From Myxococcaceae bacterium (GTDB taxonomy: Bacteria > Myxococcota > Myxococcia > Myxococcales > Myxococcaceae), in the NCBI GenBank assembly GCA_004173515.1, contig SECN01000124.1, forward strand, positions 1 through 33,298: 33,298 nt of DNA, in the 5' to 3' direction. Shown here piece after piece: positions 8,808 through 18,256 of the stretch; within the stretch, counting starts at the first letter, position 1; the number at the start of each line of letters is the position of its first letter. Made by a program: the position numbers and the translations under genes. The notes beneath the pieces are model-generated. The model was given only the letters and a program-made list of their open reading frames with translations. It did no database searches and had not been told where the DNA came from.

Positions 8808-9653
8808 ATGGTGGCGTCGAGCACGGGCAGTCCCCGGGGCCTGCTGTACCCAAGACCGGACGCGCGCCACTTCGCGCACGCACGCCTGCTGCCCTCCGAG
8901 GACCTGCGCCCCTGGGTCGAACACTTCTGGGCCGTGCGGTGGGACCTGCGCGAACAGCCGCCCTACCTCCAGCAGAACCTCACCCACCCGTCCGTGCACT
9001 GGACCTTCCAGGACGGCACCTCGCGCATCGGCGGCGTGCACCGGGGGCGCTTCTCCATCCTCCTGGAGGGCCTGTCCGGCGTGTTCGGCATCAAGTTCCG
9101 GCCCGGAGGCTTCTTCCCCTTCGTGAAGACGCCGGTGTCCGCGCTCACGGGGCGCACCGTCGCCCCGGCCCCCCTCCTGGGACTTGAAGCCTCCACGCTG
9201 GAGGCGGCCGTCCTCGCCACCGACGTCGCCCGCGACGCAGACGCGGAGCGCGCGGCCCTGGCGGAGGCCTTCCTGCGCGCGCGCTTGCCCCACGCGGATC
9301 CGAACGTGGCCCTGGTGCAGGGGCTGGTCACCCGCATCCTGGAGGACCGCGCGGTGACGAAGGTGGAGGACCTGCTGGCACCGGGAGGCCCCGGCCTGCG
9401 CACGGTGCAGCGGCTGTTCAGCCGCTACGTGGGCGTGAGCCCCAAGTGGGTCATCCAGCGCTACCGGCTGCACGAGGCCGCCGAGCGGCTCAAGGAGGTC
9501 CCCCCGCCGGAGCTGACGACGCTGGCGCTGGAGCTGGGCTACTTCGACCAGGCGCACTTCATCCGCGACTTCCGGCGCGTCGTGGGCCGTCCGCCCGCCG
9601 AGTACGCCCGTCGCGCGCCCGGCCCCGTTGCTCCGGCCCGGCGCGCTCCGTAG
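8808..9653 (+). CDS. AraC-family transcriptional regulator
   Basis: 281 residues. The N-terminal ~150 residues (LLPSEDLRPWVEHFWAVRWDL, FGIKFRPGGFFPF) are the effector half typical of AraC proteins of the DUF6597 type. The C-terminal ~100 residues form the double helix-turn-helix: LRTVQRLFSRYVGVSPKWVIQRYRL, then LALELGYFDQAHFIRDFRRVVGRPPAEY, with the family's conserved GY.DQ.HF.R.F and P.. Y residues. ATG at 8808 has GAGGTG seven bases upstream. It is divergent from the DUF3224 gene and convergent with the outer-membrane gene that ends at 9663. The ligand is not predictable. Confidence 0.88.
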   Translation: MVASSTGSPRGLLYPRPDARHFAHARLLPSEDLRPWVEHFWAVRWDLREQPPYLQQNLTHPSVHWTFQDGTSRIGGVHRGRFSILLEGLSGVFGIKFRPGGFFPFVKTPVSALTGRTVAPAPLLGLEASTLEAAVLATDVARDADAERAALAEAFLRARLPHADPNVALVQGLVTRILEDRAVTKVEDLLAPGGPGLRTVQRLFSRYVGVSPKWVIQRYRLHEAAERLKEVPPPELTTLALELGYFDQAHFIRDFRRVVGRPPAEYARRAPGPVAPARRAP

Positions 9654-9662
9654 TCGCGGGAT

Positions 9663-10262
9663 TCAGAACGTGTACTTCACCCGGGGGAACACGGCGAAGC
9701 TCATGATGTTGGGCCCGATGATGTAGCGCCCGAGCACGTCCGCGCCCACGGAGAAGTGGTCGAAGGACGTGGCGTACTCCAGGCCCACGCCCAGGCCCGC
9801 GTTGAAGGCATTCACGGAGCGGCCCGGGTCTCCCTGGTCCGGATCCACCGGCGTCGGATCCAGGCGCGTGTAGCCCGCCACCACCTTGGGCGTCAGGTAG
9901 AAGCGGTTGGCCAGCCTCACGTGGTAGGCGGCCGTGAGGTCGCCGAAGGCCACGGTGAAGTTGTCCGACAGGGCGCACACGTTGGACTGCGGCAGGTAGC
10001 CCGCGAAGCAGTTCTGCGCGGAGGAGCCCAGCGCGAAGTGCGCCCCCAGCGACAGCCGCTCCGTCAGGTCGTAGCCGATCCCCAGTTGCAGGTACGTCTG
10101 CGCGTTGGAGTAGTTGTTCTCACCGCCCACGGTGAAGAACACGCCGACGTCGGTCTCGGTGAAGAAACCCCGGCGCGGCTCGAACGGCACGCCTTCTGGT
10201 GGGGTGGCCCCCAGGGCCGGCGTCCCCAGCGCGAGCGCGGCGAACAGCAGCGACTTCCTCAC
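9663..10262 (-). CDS. nfsH: Outer membrane beta-barrel protein, probable NfsH
   Basis: 199 residues from GTG at 10262, which has a strong GGAGG five bases upstream. A signal peptide (VRKSLLFAALALGTPALG) is followed by alternating amphipathic beta-strands (TDVGVFFTVGG, AQTYLQLGIGYDLTERLSLGAHFALG, AYHVRLANRFYLTPKVVAGY, AGLGVGLEYATSFDHFSVGADVLGRYI) and a terminal aromatic residue (RVKYTF), the usual signal for outer-membrane insertion. Its position directly after the FHA/TonB-like gene matches NfsH/GltH, the small barrel of the Nfs and Glt machines. The orthology is inferred from order and type, not from a diagnostic motif. A strong terminator separates it from nfsG, so it probably has its own promoter. 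Confidence 0.6.
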   Translation of the reverse strand: MRKSLLFAALALGTPALGATPPEGVPFEPRRGFFTETDVGVFFTVGGENNYSNAQTYLQLGIGYDLTERLSLGAHFALGSSAQNCFAGYLPQSNVCALSDNFTVAFGDLTAAYHVRLANRFYLTPKVVAGYTRLDPTPVDPDQGDPGRSVNAFNAGLGVGLEYATSFDHFSVGADVLGRYIIGPNIMSFAVFPRVKYTF

Positions 10263-10353
10263 GACTCCTCCCGTCACGGTGGTCCTCTCGCGCCACTCAC
10301 ACTCACGGAGCGGCGCACGGACACTAGTGATGCCGCGCACGAAACGGCAGCGG

Positions 10354-10395
10354 GGAAAAACGAAAATGGCGTGGACCGTTTCGTCCACGCCATTT
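10354..10395 (-). terminator. Strong intrinsic terminator between nfsG and nfsH
   Basis: A perfect 13-bp stem (AAATGGCGTGGAC at 10364-10376 with its complement at 10383-10395) and a 6-nt loop. In the minus-strand direction it is followed by TTTTCGTTTTT. This is the cleanest Rho-independent terminator in the window and would stop most transcription leaving nfsG. Confidence 0.85.
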
Positions 10396-10443
10396 GGTCT
10401 TCCAGTCTACGAATCCCCTGGCCGAAGCGTCGGGGCCGGAGTG

Positions 10444-12501
10444 CTACCCCTCACCGTCCGCGCCGGAGGGCGAGAACAGCCAGGGGTACGTCACGGACAC
10501 CACGCCGCCGCCCTTGGGCTCCGGGAACTTCCAGCGACGGATGCGGGAGATCATGCAGTTCTCCGCGGGGCTGCTGCCCAGCGTCGTCTCCGCCACGTTG
10601 GCGTCCGCCACCGAGCCGGCCGGGTCGATGGTGAAGGCCACCGCGACCTTGCCCGCGAGCGCCGGGTTCTTGTTCAGCTCCGACTCGTAGCAGTACTTGA
10701 TCTCGTTCTGGTGCCGCCGGATGACCTTGGCGATGACGTCCTTGTCCAGGCCGCCCACCACCGTCGTCTTGCCGGGAATCACCTTGGTCACGGACTTGCC
10801 ACGGCCACCCAGGTCGATGCCGCCCGAGCCGCCCACGCCGCGTCCATTGCCCTGCGTCCCCAGTCCGCCGATGCCCAGCGCCGTGCCGCCACCGCCGTTG
10901 CCGGTGCCACGCGAACCCAGGCCGCCCACGCCCTGGGCATCACCCATGGCCGCGCCGCCCTTGAGGCCGCCCAGCGAGTTGTTGATGCCGGTGCCGATGC
11001 CGCCCGGACCGAACACGTCCGACGCGCCACCCTTCATGCCCTTGAGCGCGCCGAGCAGACCGACCTTGCCCACTACCTGGCGGTCCTTCTCCTTCTTGCT
11101 CTTGTCGACGACGTTGGTGCCCGGCTTCGAAGGCGCGGCCTCCGCGAGCTTCGCCTCCTCCTTGCCGAACTTGCCCTCTTCGTCCTTCGCCTTGGCGCCC
11201 TCTTCCACGCCGGAGAGCTGGAGCTTCTTGGCCTCCACCTTCTTCTGCGGCGCGATGAGGAACTTGGCCACGCTCTGCTGGGACTCGAAGACGTCGTCCG
11301 CGGAGCGCGTGTCGGAGTGCGGCGTGAGCACCATGGCGGTGACGAACGCGGCCGACGCCAGGAGGCAGATGGCGGCGATCTTGAAGAAGCCGAAGTCGCG
11401 GTCGGACAGCGAGGTGGCCAGGATGACCGGCGACGGCTTCACGTAGCGCATCACGAACGCCACGGTGCCCAGCGACACCTCCGCGCGGTCGTGCAGCCCC
11501 AGCGTGAACACCTGCTCCTGATCCGCGGAGGCGGCGTTGAGCTGACCCGCGGCGCGCAGCGCGTCCTTGGTGCGGACATCTCCCTTGTTGGTGACGAACA
11601 CGCCGGAGCCGGCCGGGGCCTTGAGCTCCAGCTTGTCGCCCTTGCTCACCGCGAGCACATGGCGCGCGCCCACCTGGGGCACGAACACGTGGAAGGCGTT
11701 CTTCTTGCCTTCACCGATGGTGACCGGGGCGCCGTCCTTGAAGTGCTGGACCTCCAGCATCTGGTCGCCCCAGAGCAGCGCCACCTGGAGCACCTTCGCC
11801 TCGGGCGTCGGCTGCGCGTCCAGGGGAAGGGGATCCTGCAGGTGCGCCGCCAGCTGCGGCTTCTTCGCCGCCGCGATGGCCGGGGGCGTGGGCTTGCGCA
11901 CCATCCCCGGAGGCGCCGAAGGGCCGAACACGGGCGTGGGCGCCGCGTGATTCGTCGTGGAGACCTGCATGCCCCCCGCCGTCGAGGAGCGCGGCGTGCT
12001 GCTCACCGTGCCCACGAGGTTGGAAGGCGCCGCCGCCTGAGCCGGAGCCCGGGCAGGCGCCACATCGCGCCGGACCGGGGCCGCCACCTGCGGCGCCGGC
12101 GACATCGCCGGACCGCGCGGGGGCAGCTGCTGGAACGCACCGGGCATCGCCACCGCCGCGCCCACCGGAGCCACCGGCCGGGGCGTGTCACCGAAGAGCA
12201 CCTCCACCCGCGAGGTCCCCACCGTCAACACGTCACCCGGCTTGAGCGCCGTGGGAATGACGAGCTTCTGCCCTGAGACCTGGGTGCCGCCTTCACTGCC
12301 CAGGTCGATGGCCGTCACCGAACCATCGTGGTCCACCTTCAGCATCACATGGAGATTGGAGACCCGCGGATCCTGAATCTTCACCGCCGCTTGGGCGCCC
12401 GACCCCACGATGACACTCTCCGCCTCCGACACGGTCTCCTGGATGGAGCCGTCTGGAGTCGTAATCCGAAGCGTCAAACCGTTTTTTCTCGCCGCCGCCA
12501 T
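10444..12501 (-). CDS. nfsG: FHA-domain, TonB-like inner membrane protein NfsG
   Basis: 685 residues. Residues ~10-105 are an FHA phosphothreonine-binding domain (VIVGSGAQAAVKI, RVSNLHVML, LGSEGGTQVSG). A Pro/Ala linker follows, then a second cytoplasmic domain (~235-355), one transmembrane helix (~370-393, GFFKIAAICLLASAAFVTAM), a charged Lys/Glu periplasmic stretch, a Gly-rich segment and a TonB-like AgmX/PglI-type C-terminal domain (~583-685; IRRHQNEIKYCYESELNKNP, RIRRWKFPEP). This layout is that of GltG/NfsG, which in M. xanthus links the cytoplasmic and AglRQS motor side to the periplasm and outer membrane. A GltG assignment is the alternative; the unbroken A-to-H order favours Nfs. The frame is intact. 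Confidence 0.82.
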   Translation of the reverse strand: MAAARKNGLTLRITTPDGSIQETVSEAESVIVGSGAQAAVKIQDPRVSNLHVMLKVDHDGSVTAIDLGSEGGTQVSGQKLVIPTALKPGDVLTVGTSRVEVLFGDTPRPVAPVGAAVAMPGAFQQLPPRGPAMSPAPQVAAPVRRDVAPARAPAQAAAPSNLVGTVSSTPRSSTAGGMQVSTTNHAAPTPVFGPSAPPGMVRKPTPPAIAAAKKPQLAAHLQDPLPLDAQPTPEAKVLQVALLWGDQMLEVQHFKDGAPVTIGEGKKNAFHVFVPQVGARHVLAVSKGDKLELKAPAGSGVFVTNKGDVRTKDALRAAGQLNAASADQEQVFTLGLHDRAEVSLGTVAFVMRYVKPSPVILATSLSDRDFGFFKIAAICLLASAAFVTAMVLTPHSDTRSADDVFESQQSVAKFLIAPQKKVEAKKLQLSGVEEGAKAKDEEGKFGKEEAKLAEAAPSKPGTNVVDKSKKEKDRQVVGKVGLLGALKGMKGGASDVFGPGGIGTGINNSLGGLKGGAAMGDAQGVGGLGSRGTGNGGGGTALGIGGLGTQGNGRGVGGSGGIDLGGRGKSVTKVIPGKTTVVGGLDKDVIAKVIRRHQNEIKYCYESELNKNPALAGKVAVAFTIDPAGSVADANVAETTLGSSPAENCMISRIRRWKFPEPKGGGVVSVTYPWLFSPSGADGEG

Positions 12502-12561
12502 GAAGTTCTTCCTTCTTCCCTTCCCGTCCCGAAAACGTTCAACGCCGCCTGAGAGTCCGTC

Positions 12562-12849
12562 TTAAAGATTGTCCGCTGACTTCTGCAACTCCGGGTCGAA
12601 GTTCTCCCGGACCTTGATGAGGCTTTGGAAGTCCGTCTTCTTGCGATTGAGGACGTAGGAGCCTTCCGGCTTGGTGAGCTCGCCCTCCACCGCCACATCC
12701 GTGAAATCAATCACCGTCTTCTTGCGGTACACCGTGCGGTCCTCCTCCTGGATGACCTTCACGGAGTCTCCGCCGCTGTTCTGCGCCAGGGCGGGTGCCG
12801 CTGTCCCCAGCACCCCCACCATCACCACCGATGCCAGCAGTCGCTTCAT
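12562..12849 (-). CDS. nfsF: Small periplasmic protein NfsF
   Basis: 95 residues with a signal peptide (MKRLLASVVMVGVLGTAAPALA, cleavage before QNSGG) and a short hydrophilic mature part containing VIQEEDRTVYRKKTVIDFTD and SYVLNRKKTDFQSL. No known domain. Size, export signal and position between the TPR lipoprotein gene and the FHA/TonB-like gene match NfsF/GltF, a periplasmic component of the machine. GGAG lies seven bases before the ATG. It is separated from nfsE by 158 bp, which can form a hairpin (GGCTGGA at 12953-12959 with TCCAGCC at 12983-12989) without a T-tract, perhaps an mRNA-processing or stability element. Confidence 0.72.
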   Translation of the reverse strand: MKRLLASVVMVGVLGTAAPALAQNSGGDSVKVIQEEDRTVYRKKTVIDFTDVAVEGELTKPEGSYVLNRKKTDFQSLIKVRENFDPELQKSADNL

Positions 12850-13007
12850 GTGCAGTCTCCGGTAGCCCAGCTTCTTGGCTTCCATTGCAGGGCTCGCACC
12901 AACTCCAAGTCCCTGGATTCTAAGGGAGTCGCCCGGTCGCTTGCACCTGGGGGGCTGGAGTCGGGAAGAAAGTTCTCGTTCTTCCAGCCGGGGCGACTGT
13001 TCTTTCT

Positions 13008-14489
13008 TCAGGGCGTCGGGGCAGGCCCGGGGGCCGCCTGCGACCCGGGGACGGCTTGACCATCCGCCGGCTGTCCCGCAGCCGCCGGGGCTGCTTCGGT
13101 CGCGTCTTCGGCCGCCGGAGCCGCGTCGGGCGCGGCGGTGTCCTGGGGCAGCTGGTTCATCACGGAGGAACCCGCGCCCCCGATGGCGGCCGCGCCGTCC
13201 TTCTTGGGCTCCCCCTCCCCTTCCGCCGTGGCGGCGGGGGGCGGCGGGGCCGGCGGGTTCTTCAGCATCGTCTGCAGGCCCTGCACCTTGGCGGTGATGA
13301 GCTGCTTGTCCTGCGAGGACGTGGCGCCCAGCTCCTTGCAGCGATCCAGGAAGGCGATGGCCTTCTCGAAGCCCGCGCGGTCCGCCGCGTACGCCCAGCC
13401 CGCGCCGCACACGGCCTCCGGCTGTTCGGAGCGGCGCGCGAGCACCTTCTCGAACGCCTCGCCCGCGGCCACGCCCTTCTTCGGGTCCAGACCCTTCTGA
13501 CCGTCCAGCGCGTACGCCAGGTACAGCTGGCCCTCCACGCCCTCCGGCTCCAGCGACAAGGCTTTGGTGAAGGAGCGCTCCGCGCCCGCGTAGTCGCGGT
13601 AGGAGAGCGCCAGCGCGCCCAGGTTCAGGTGCGCCGCGGCGAAGTTGTCATCCAGCGACACGGCCTTCTGGAACTGGGCCAGGGCGCGAGGACGGTCCTC
13701 CATCTTCAGGTAGATCATCCCCAGCGTGTTGGAGATGGCGGGGTCCTTCTCCGCCACCTTGCGCGCGTTGATGACCAGCAGTTCCGCCAGACGGAACTGA
13801 CCCCGGTCGTACGCCACCAGCGCCAGCGTCTTGTACGCCTCCGGGTTGTCCTTGCTGCGCGCGAGCACGCGCCGGCCGGTGGCCTCCGCCTCGTCCAGCT
13901 TGCCCGCCAGCCTGTACGTCGCGGCCAGCCCGTTGAGCACGGGCTCGTCGTGTTCGTGGCCCGGCGTCTGGAGCGCCTTGGTGTACAGCGCGATGGCTTC
14001 GTCCAACTGGCCCTCGTGCCGGTGCATCAGGCCCAGGTTCATCACGGACGGCGTGTGGGCCGGATCCAGGAAGAGGACCTTCTCATAGGCGGCGCGCGCG
14101 TCCGCCGGGCGGCCCTGCTTCTCCGCGATGACGCCCAGGTTGAACTGCGCGTTGAGCGTCTTGGGCTCCTTCGCCACGACCTGCTCGAAGCCCTTGCGCG
14201 CGGCGTCCAGGTTCCCCGCCTCGTAGGCCTTGAGGGCCTCCGCGAACAGGCTGTCCACGCTGCCCTTCTCCGCCACTTCGGGCGCGGGGGTGGTGGGCAC
14301 GATGGCGGCGGGCTTCTCCACCGCGTTCATCGCGACCGGCGTGGGCCGGGGGCCCGTGGCGCAGGCCGTGGTGAAGGCGAAGGCGAAGGCCCCCGCCAGG
14401 AACATCCGCTTGGTGCGAAACCCGTTCATCCGCTGCGTCCCCATCCCCTCGAACTGACTGCTGATGTCGATGCTGTTCGTCGTCTTCAC
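13008..14489 (-). CDS. nfsE: TPR-repeat lipoprotein NfsE
   Basis: 493 residues from GTG at 14489, which overlaps the nfsD stop as GTGA and has GAGGGGG upstream. A signal segment RTKRMFLAGAFAFAFTTAC ends in a lipobox-like Cys at residue 43; Met21 (ATG at 14427-14429) would give a more typical 22-residue lipoprotein signal and may be the true start. The body is a run of tetratricopeptide repeats (for example ARKGFEQVVAKEPKTLNAQFNLGVIAE, and AAYEKVLFLDPAHTPSVMNLGLMHR), then a long Ala/Pro-rich acidic tail. TPR lipoproteins in this position are NfsE/GltE, envelope scaffold parts that contact the other periplasmic and outer-membrane subunits. The frame is intact. Confidence 0.8.
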   Translation of the reverse strand: MKTTNSIDISSQFEGMGTQRMNGFRTKRMFLAGAFAFAFTTACATGPRPTPVAMNAVEKPAAIVPTTPAPEVAEKGSVDSLFAEALKAYEAGNLDAARKGFEQVVAKEPKTLNAQFNLGVIAEKQGRPADARAAYEKVLFLDPAHTPSVMNLGLMHRHEGQLDEAIALYTKALQTPGHEHDEPVLNGLAATYRLAGKLDEAEATGRRVLARSKDNPEAYKTLALVAYDRGQFRLAELLVINARKVAEKDPAISNTLGMIYLKMEDRPRALAQFQKAVSLDDNFAAAHLNLGALALSYRDYAGAERSFTKALSLEPEGVEGQLYLAYALDGQKGLDPKKGVAAGEAFEKVLARRSEQPEAVCGAGWAYAADRAGFEKAIAFLDRCKELGATSSQDKQLITAKVQGLQTMLKNPPAPPPPAATAEGEGEPKKDGAAAIGGAGSSVMNQLPQDTAAPDAAPAAEDATEAAPAAAGQPADGQAVPGSQAAPGPAPTP

Positions 14490-17400
14490 GGCTGGACCCC
14501 CTCGAGCAGCGCGGTGGGTTCGGAGCGCGAACCCTCCGGCAGGGAGGGCTTCTGCCCTTCCGGCTTCGTGCCTTCCGGAGTGGCGGGCGCCTGGGGCTCG
14601 GGCTCCGCGGAGGCGCTGACGGGGCCGTTGAGGTCCTTGAGCACGCCGGCGGCGATGCGCGAATCACTGCTGCCCCGGTACGTCACCGGCTTCACCTGGG
14701 CGTAGGCGCCCGGGCGGAAGCGGTTGACCTGGTCCTGAGCGGCCAGCGTCCACTCGCTGTAGATGCCCAGCTCGTAGGCCTTCTGGAGGCCCTTCTCCAG
14801 CGCCTCGCTCGCCTTGTCCTCCAGCGGGAGGGCCAGCGTCTCCAGCTCGCCCCGGTACATGCTCAGCTGATCATCATCGAGCCCGGACGGATCCGGCGAG
14901 TCCATGATGTTGCGCGCGAAGTCCGCGTACGCAAGGCCGATGCGGGTCAGCGCCGCGATGCCCCACTCGCCGGAGCCCGTGGCGAGCACCGCCGCGTACT
15001 CCTTCTCCACCTTCTGCATCTCCTTCTGCTTCGCCGTCAGGTCGCGGCGGATGGTGGAGACGCGCGTGAACTTGATCTCCGAGAAGCGCTTCCACGTGGG
15101 CTCCAGCGCCAGGAAGCGCGCGTGGCCGTAGGCGTTGAGCACCGCGGGGTCCTTGCGCACGCCCTCCGCCAGCTTGTTCCAGCCGCGCACCAGCTCGTCC
15201 TGCGCCTTCTCCTGGCCGCGAATGTCCTTCATCTTCTGGTACGCCAGCAGCTCATGGTAGCGGGCAAGGTACGGCTGGCCCGCGGCGGTGCGCGAGTCCC
15301 GGCCGTAGGTGTCCACGAAGCCGCTGAAGGCGCGGGCCGCGTCGCCCCACTTCTTCTCCTTCTCCCACACGAGCCCGATGGAGAACGCCACCTGGGGCAC
15401 GTCCTTGCGGTCCTTGAAGCGCGTCAGGTAGCTGTTCCACGCGGCGACGGCCTTCTGGGACTCGCCCAGGCCGTCGTACCAGACGCCCGCGTTGAAGAGG
15501 GCATCCGCCACCCACGCGCCCGCCTCGTCCACCTGCGCCTTGCGCTCGGCGTCCTTGTGCTCGCGCTTGGAGTCCGCGTCCTCGGCGGCGCCGGGGACGT
15601 CGTCCTTCTTCGCGACCGCGCTGCCCTTGGCCTTCTTGGTGTCCTTCTTCGCCTCGCGGGCCTTCATCGCCGCGTCGTACGCGGACACGAAGGACTCCGA
15701 CATGGCGGCGGCCTTCTTGAACTCGGCCACCTTCTCGTAGAGGCCCGACAGCGTGTAGCGGGTCTTCAGCTCGAAGGGGCTGTTCGGGTACTCCTTGAGG
15801 ACGCGCTCGCCGGCGGTGATGCCCTTGTCGACCTCGCCCGCCTCCTGCGCGATGACCATCGCGTAGGTGAGCGCGCGGTCCGCGTTCTCCGACTTGGGGA
15901 ACTCGGTCACGAAGGTGAGGAACTGCTCGGCGGCCTTCGCCGGGTTCTTCTCCTTCTTGTAGACGACCTCGTCCACGTACTTGTACTGGCTGCCTTCCAC
16001 CACGCGGGCCACGCGGCCCGCGAAGTCGGAGCCGGGCTTGGACAGCTTCTTGTTGCCCAGGAACTTGCGCGACAGCGTGTTGAGCTCGAGCCACTCCTCG
16101 CGGCTCTCCAGCACGTACATGGTCAGGTCCGCGGCGTCGCGCGAGCGGCGCTCCTCCGGGAACTTCTCGATGATCTCCCCGAAGCGGCGGGCCGCGTCCA
16201 CGAAGTGCGCGCGGTCGTAGAGGATGACGGCGGCCTGGTAGCGCAGGTCGATCTCATCCTGGTTGCCCGGGTACAGGCTGTTGTACGTGTCGCACGCGGC
16301 GACCAGCCGGTCCTCGAACTTCGTGAGCGGCTGCTCCGCCTGCTCCTTGGCGTCGCGCTTGACGAGCTTCTGCTTGGCGACGTCGCCCTTGTCCTTCTTC
16401 TCGTCGACCTTCTGGCCGTCCTTCAGGTCGCTCTTGGAGAGCTGGCCGCGTTCGATCTTGACGAGCTTGTCGTACGCGAGCACCGCGTTGTACGACGCGC
16501 TCTTGCGGTAGGCCTCGTTGGAGACCTCGCGCGCGGAGTCGCGGTCCGGAATCTTGAAGGCCACGACGGCGTCGTACTCGCCCGCGGCGGCCTGCCACTC
16601 CTCCAGGGCCCAGAGGATTTCGGCGTAGAAGAAGCGGATGTTGAAGGCCGAGTCCGCGACGAACTCCGGGTTCTCGCTGGACGCGAACGCCTCCACGTAC
16701 TGCTTGTAGATGTCGCGCGCGAGCCGGTAGGTCTCCACCTGGCGCGTCTTCTGCGCCTCCTGGTGGTACTCGGTCACCATCACGCGCATCGCCTCTTCGG
16801 TGACGCTGAAGGCATTGCGCAGCACGCCCGCGTTGCCCGCGTTGGTGGTCCACCACTCGCCGCCCGGGCGGTAGAGGTCCACCATCCGCTTCATCTCCTT
16901 GCGGACCTGCTGGCGCTGACGCAGCCCTTCGTACGCGCGCACCACCGCCTGCTGGTACTCAGGGGCGTTCACGCCCATGGGCGAGTCGTCGATGAGGGTG
17001 CGGTACACCAGGATGGCGCTGTCGAAGTGGCCTGCGTCCACCAGGCCCGCGGCCGTCTTCGCGAGCAGCCGGCCCTGGCGCTTCGGCGGCGCCTTCTCCT
17101 TGAAGTAGGCGAGCGCCTCCTTGGGCTGATCCAACTGCACGTAGAAGACGGTCAGGTCGTTGAGCGCTTCCGTGCGCAGGTCGCCCAGCTCCTCGCCGCG
17201 CTGGCCCGCGTAGTCCACCACTTCGTGGAGCTTCTTGAGGCCCGCGTCCAGGTCGCCCGCGTTGAAGTCACACCAGGACAGCTTGTAGGTCGCGTAGGCG
17301 TAGATCTTCGGGACGCCGGAGTCGCGCGCCTTCTCGTAGTTCACCTTCGCGGGCGCGAGCTTGTTGTTCTCGAAGTAGTGGTTGCCCAGCTGGATGTATG

Positions 17401-18154
17401 CGTCCGGGACGAACTGCGACTTGGGGAAGTCGCGGATCAGCTCCTCGTAGCGCGCCACCGCGTCCTCGCGGCGGTTGAGCTCGTAGAGGTTGTAGCCCAG
17501 GGAGAAGAGCACCTCGTCGCGGGCCGGGTACTCCGGGTACTCGCGAAGGATGTCCTCGTAGATGCGCATCGTGTCGGCGCGGTAGCGCTCCGAACCGGCG
17601 TGGTCCTGCTCCGGCGCGGTGACCTTCTCGCCGCGAGCCACCGCCGCGTCGTAGGCCTTCTCCGCCGCGAGGAACTTCTCCATCTCCAACTGGTAGAGGT
17701 ACTTGGACTTCTCCCAGTAGAGTTCCGACAGGCGGTACTGCATCTCCGCCTTCTGGGTGGAGGTCTCCTGGAGCTTGGGGATGAGGCGCTTGAAGCCTTC
17801 GATGGCCTCGTCGCGCTTCTTGTCCGCCATCGCGTCCTTCTTGGAGTCCGCGATGCGAGGCACGTCCGCGAACTTGGCCGAGGCGGGCTTCACCCGCGCC
17901 GGACCCTTGCGCATGTCCTGGGGCGCAACTCCGGGGGGCAGCTCCGCCTTCCTGGCGTCAGCCCCCTTCTTCACGTCCTCCTTCTTGGCCGTGGCGTCGC
18001 CCTTCTTGCTCGCGGCCTTGGCCGCCGCAGAGGACTTCTTCGTCGCCACCTTGCGCGCCGGTGCCGTCGGCTCCGCCGCCTCCGCCTCCCCCACCCCACC
18101 GGCCGCGAGCGCGACGCCCACCGCCAGTGCACCGAACCGAAGAAACACCTTCAT
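14486..18154 (-). CDS. nfsD: Large periplasmic TPR protein NfsD
   Basis: 1222 residues, the largest gene here. ATG at 18154 has CAGGAG six bases upstream. A signal peptide (MKVFLRFGALAVGVALAAGG) precedes a Lys/Ala-rich stretch (~30-110), then many TPR-like helical repeats (for example YEDILREYPEYPARDEVLFSL, YEELIRDFPKSQFVPDAYIQ, AEQFLTFVTEFPKSENADRA, SYLTRFKDRKDVPQVAFSI). A second Lys-rich charged insert (~830-870) interrupts the repeats. Length and composition match GltD (AgnA)/NfsD, a periplasmic scaffold of the gliding or sporulation machinery. It lies 102 bp after nfsC and overlaps nfsE by four bases. The frame is intact over 3.7 kb, in contrast to nfsA and nfsC. Confidence 0.82.
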   Translation of the reverse strand: MKVFLRFGALAVGVALAAGGVGEAEAAEPTAPARKVATKKSSAAAKAASKKGDATAKKEDVKKGADARKAELPPGVAPQDMRKGPARVKPASAKFADVPRIADSKKDAMADKKRDEAIEGFKRLIPKLQETSTQKAEMQYRLSELYWEKSKYLYQLEMEKFLAAEKAYDAAVARGEKVTAPEQDHAGSERYRADTMRIYEDILREYPEYPARDEVLFSLGYNLYELNRREDAVARYEELIRDFPKSQFVPDAYIQLGNHYFENNKLAPAKVNYEKARDSGVPKIYAYATYKLSWCDFNAGDLDAGLKKLHEVVDYAGQRGEELGDLRTEALNDLTVFYVQLDQPKEALAYFKEKAPPKRQGRLLAKTAAGLVDAGHFDSAILVYRTLIDDSPMGVNAPEYQQAVVRAYEGLRQRQQVRKEMKRMVDLYRPGGEWWTTNAGNAGVLRNAFSVTEEAMRVMVTEYHQEAQKTRQVETYRLARDIYKQYVEAFASSENPEFVADSAFNIRFFYAEILWALEEWQAAAGEYDAVVAFKIPDRDSAREVSNEAYRKSASYNAVLAYDKLVKIERGQLSKSDLKDGQKVDEKKDKGDVAKQKLVKRDAKEQAEQPLTKFEDRLVAACDTYNSLYPGNQDEIDLRYQAAVILYDRAHFVDAARRFGEIIEKFPEERRSRDAADLTMYVLESREEWLELNTLSRKFLGNKKLSKPGSDFAGRVARVVEGSQYKYVDEVVYKKEKNPAKAAEQFLTFVTEFPKSENADRALTYAMVIAQEAGEVDKGITAGERVLKEYPNSPFELKTRYTLSGLYEKVAEFKKAAAMSESFVSAYDAAMKAREAKKDTKKAKGSAVAKKDDVPGAAEDADSKREHKDAERKAQVDEAGAWVADALFNAGVWYDGLGESQKAVAAWNSYLTRFKDRKDVPQVAFSIGLVWEKEKKWGDAARAFSGFVDTYGRDSRTAAGQPYLARYHELLAYQKMKDIRGQEKAQDELVRGWNKLAEGVRKDPAVLNAYGHARFLALEPTWKRFSEIKFTRVSTIRRDLTAKQKEMQKVEKEYAAVLATGSGEWGIAALTRIGLAYADFARNIMDSPDPSGLDDDQLSMYRGELETLALPLEDKASEALEKGLQKAYELGIYSEWTLAAQDQVNRFRPGAYAQVKPVTYRGSSDSRIAAGVLKDLNGPVSASAEPEPQAPATPEGTKPEGQKPSLPEGSRSEPTALLEGVQP

Positions 18155-18256
18155 GCGAGCTCCTGGAGAACCGCGCCTCGGACACAGGGTCGCGGTGAGG
18201 GGCCTCTCGGGTCGAGCTTGCCAGGCAGCCAGGTACGACGGGGTCCTACTTCGCGC

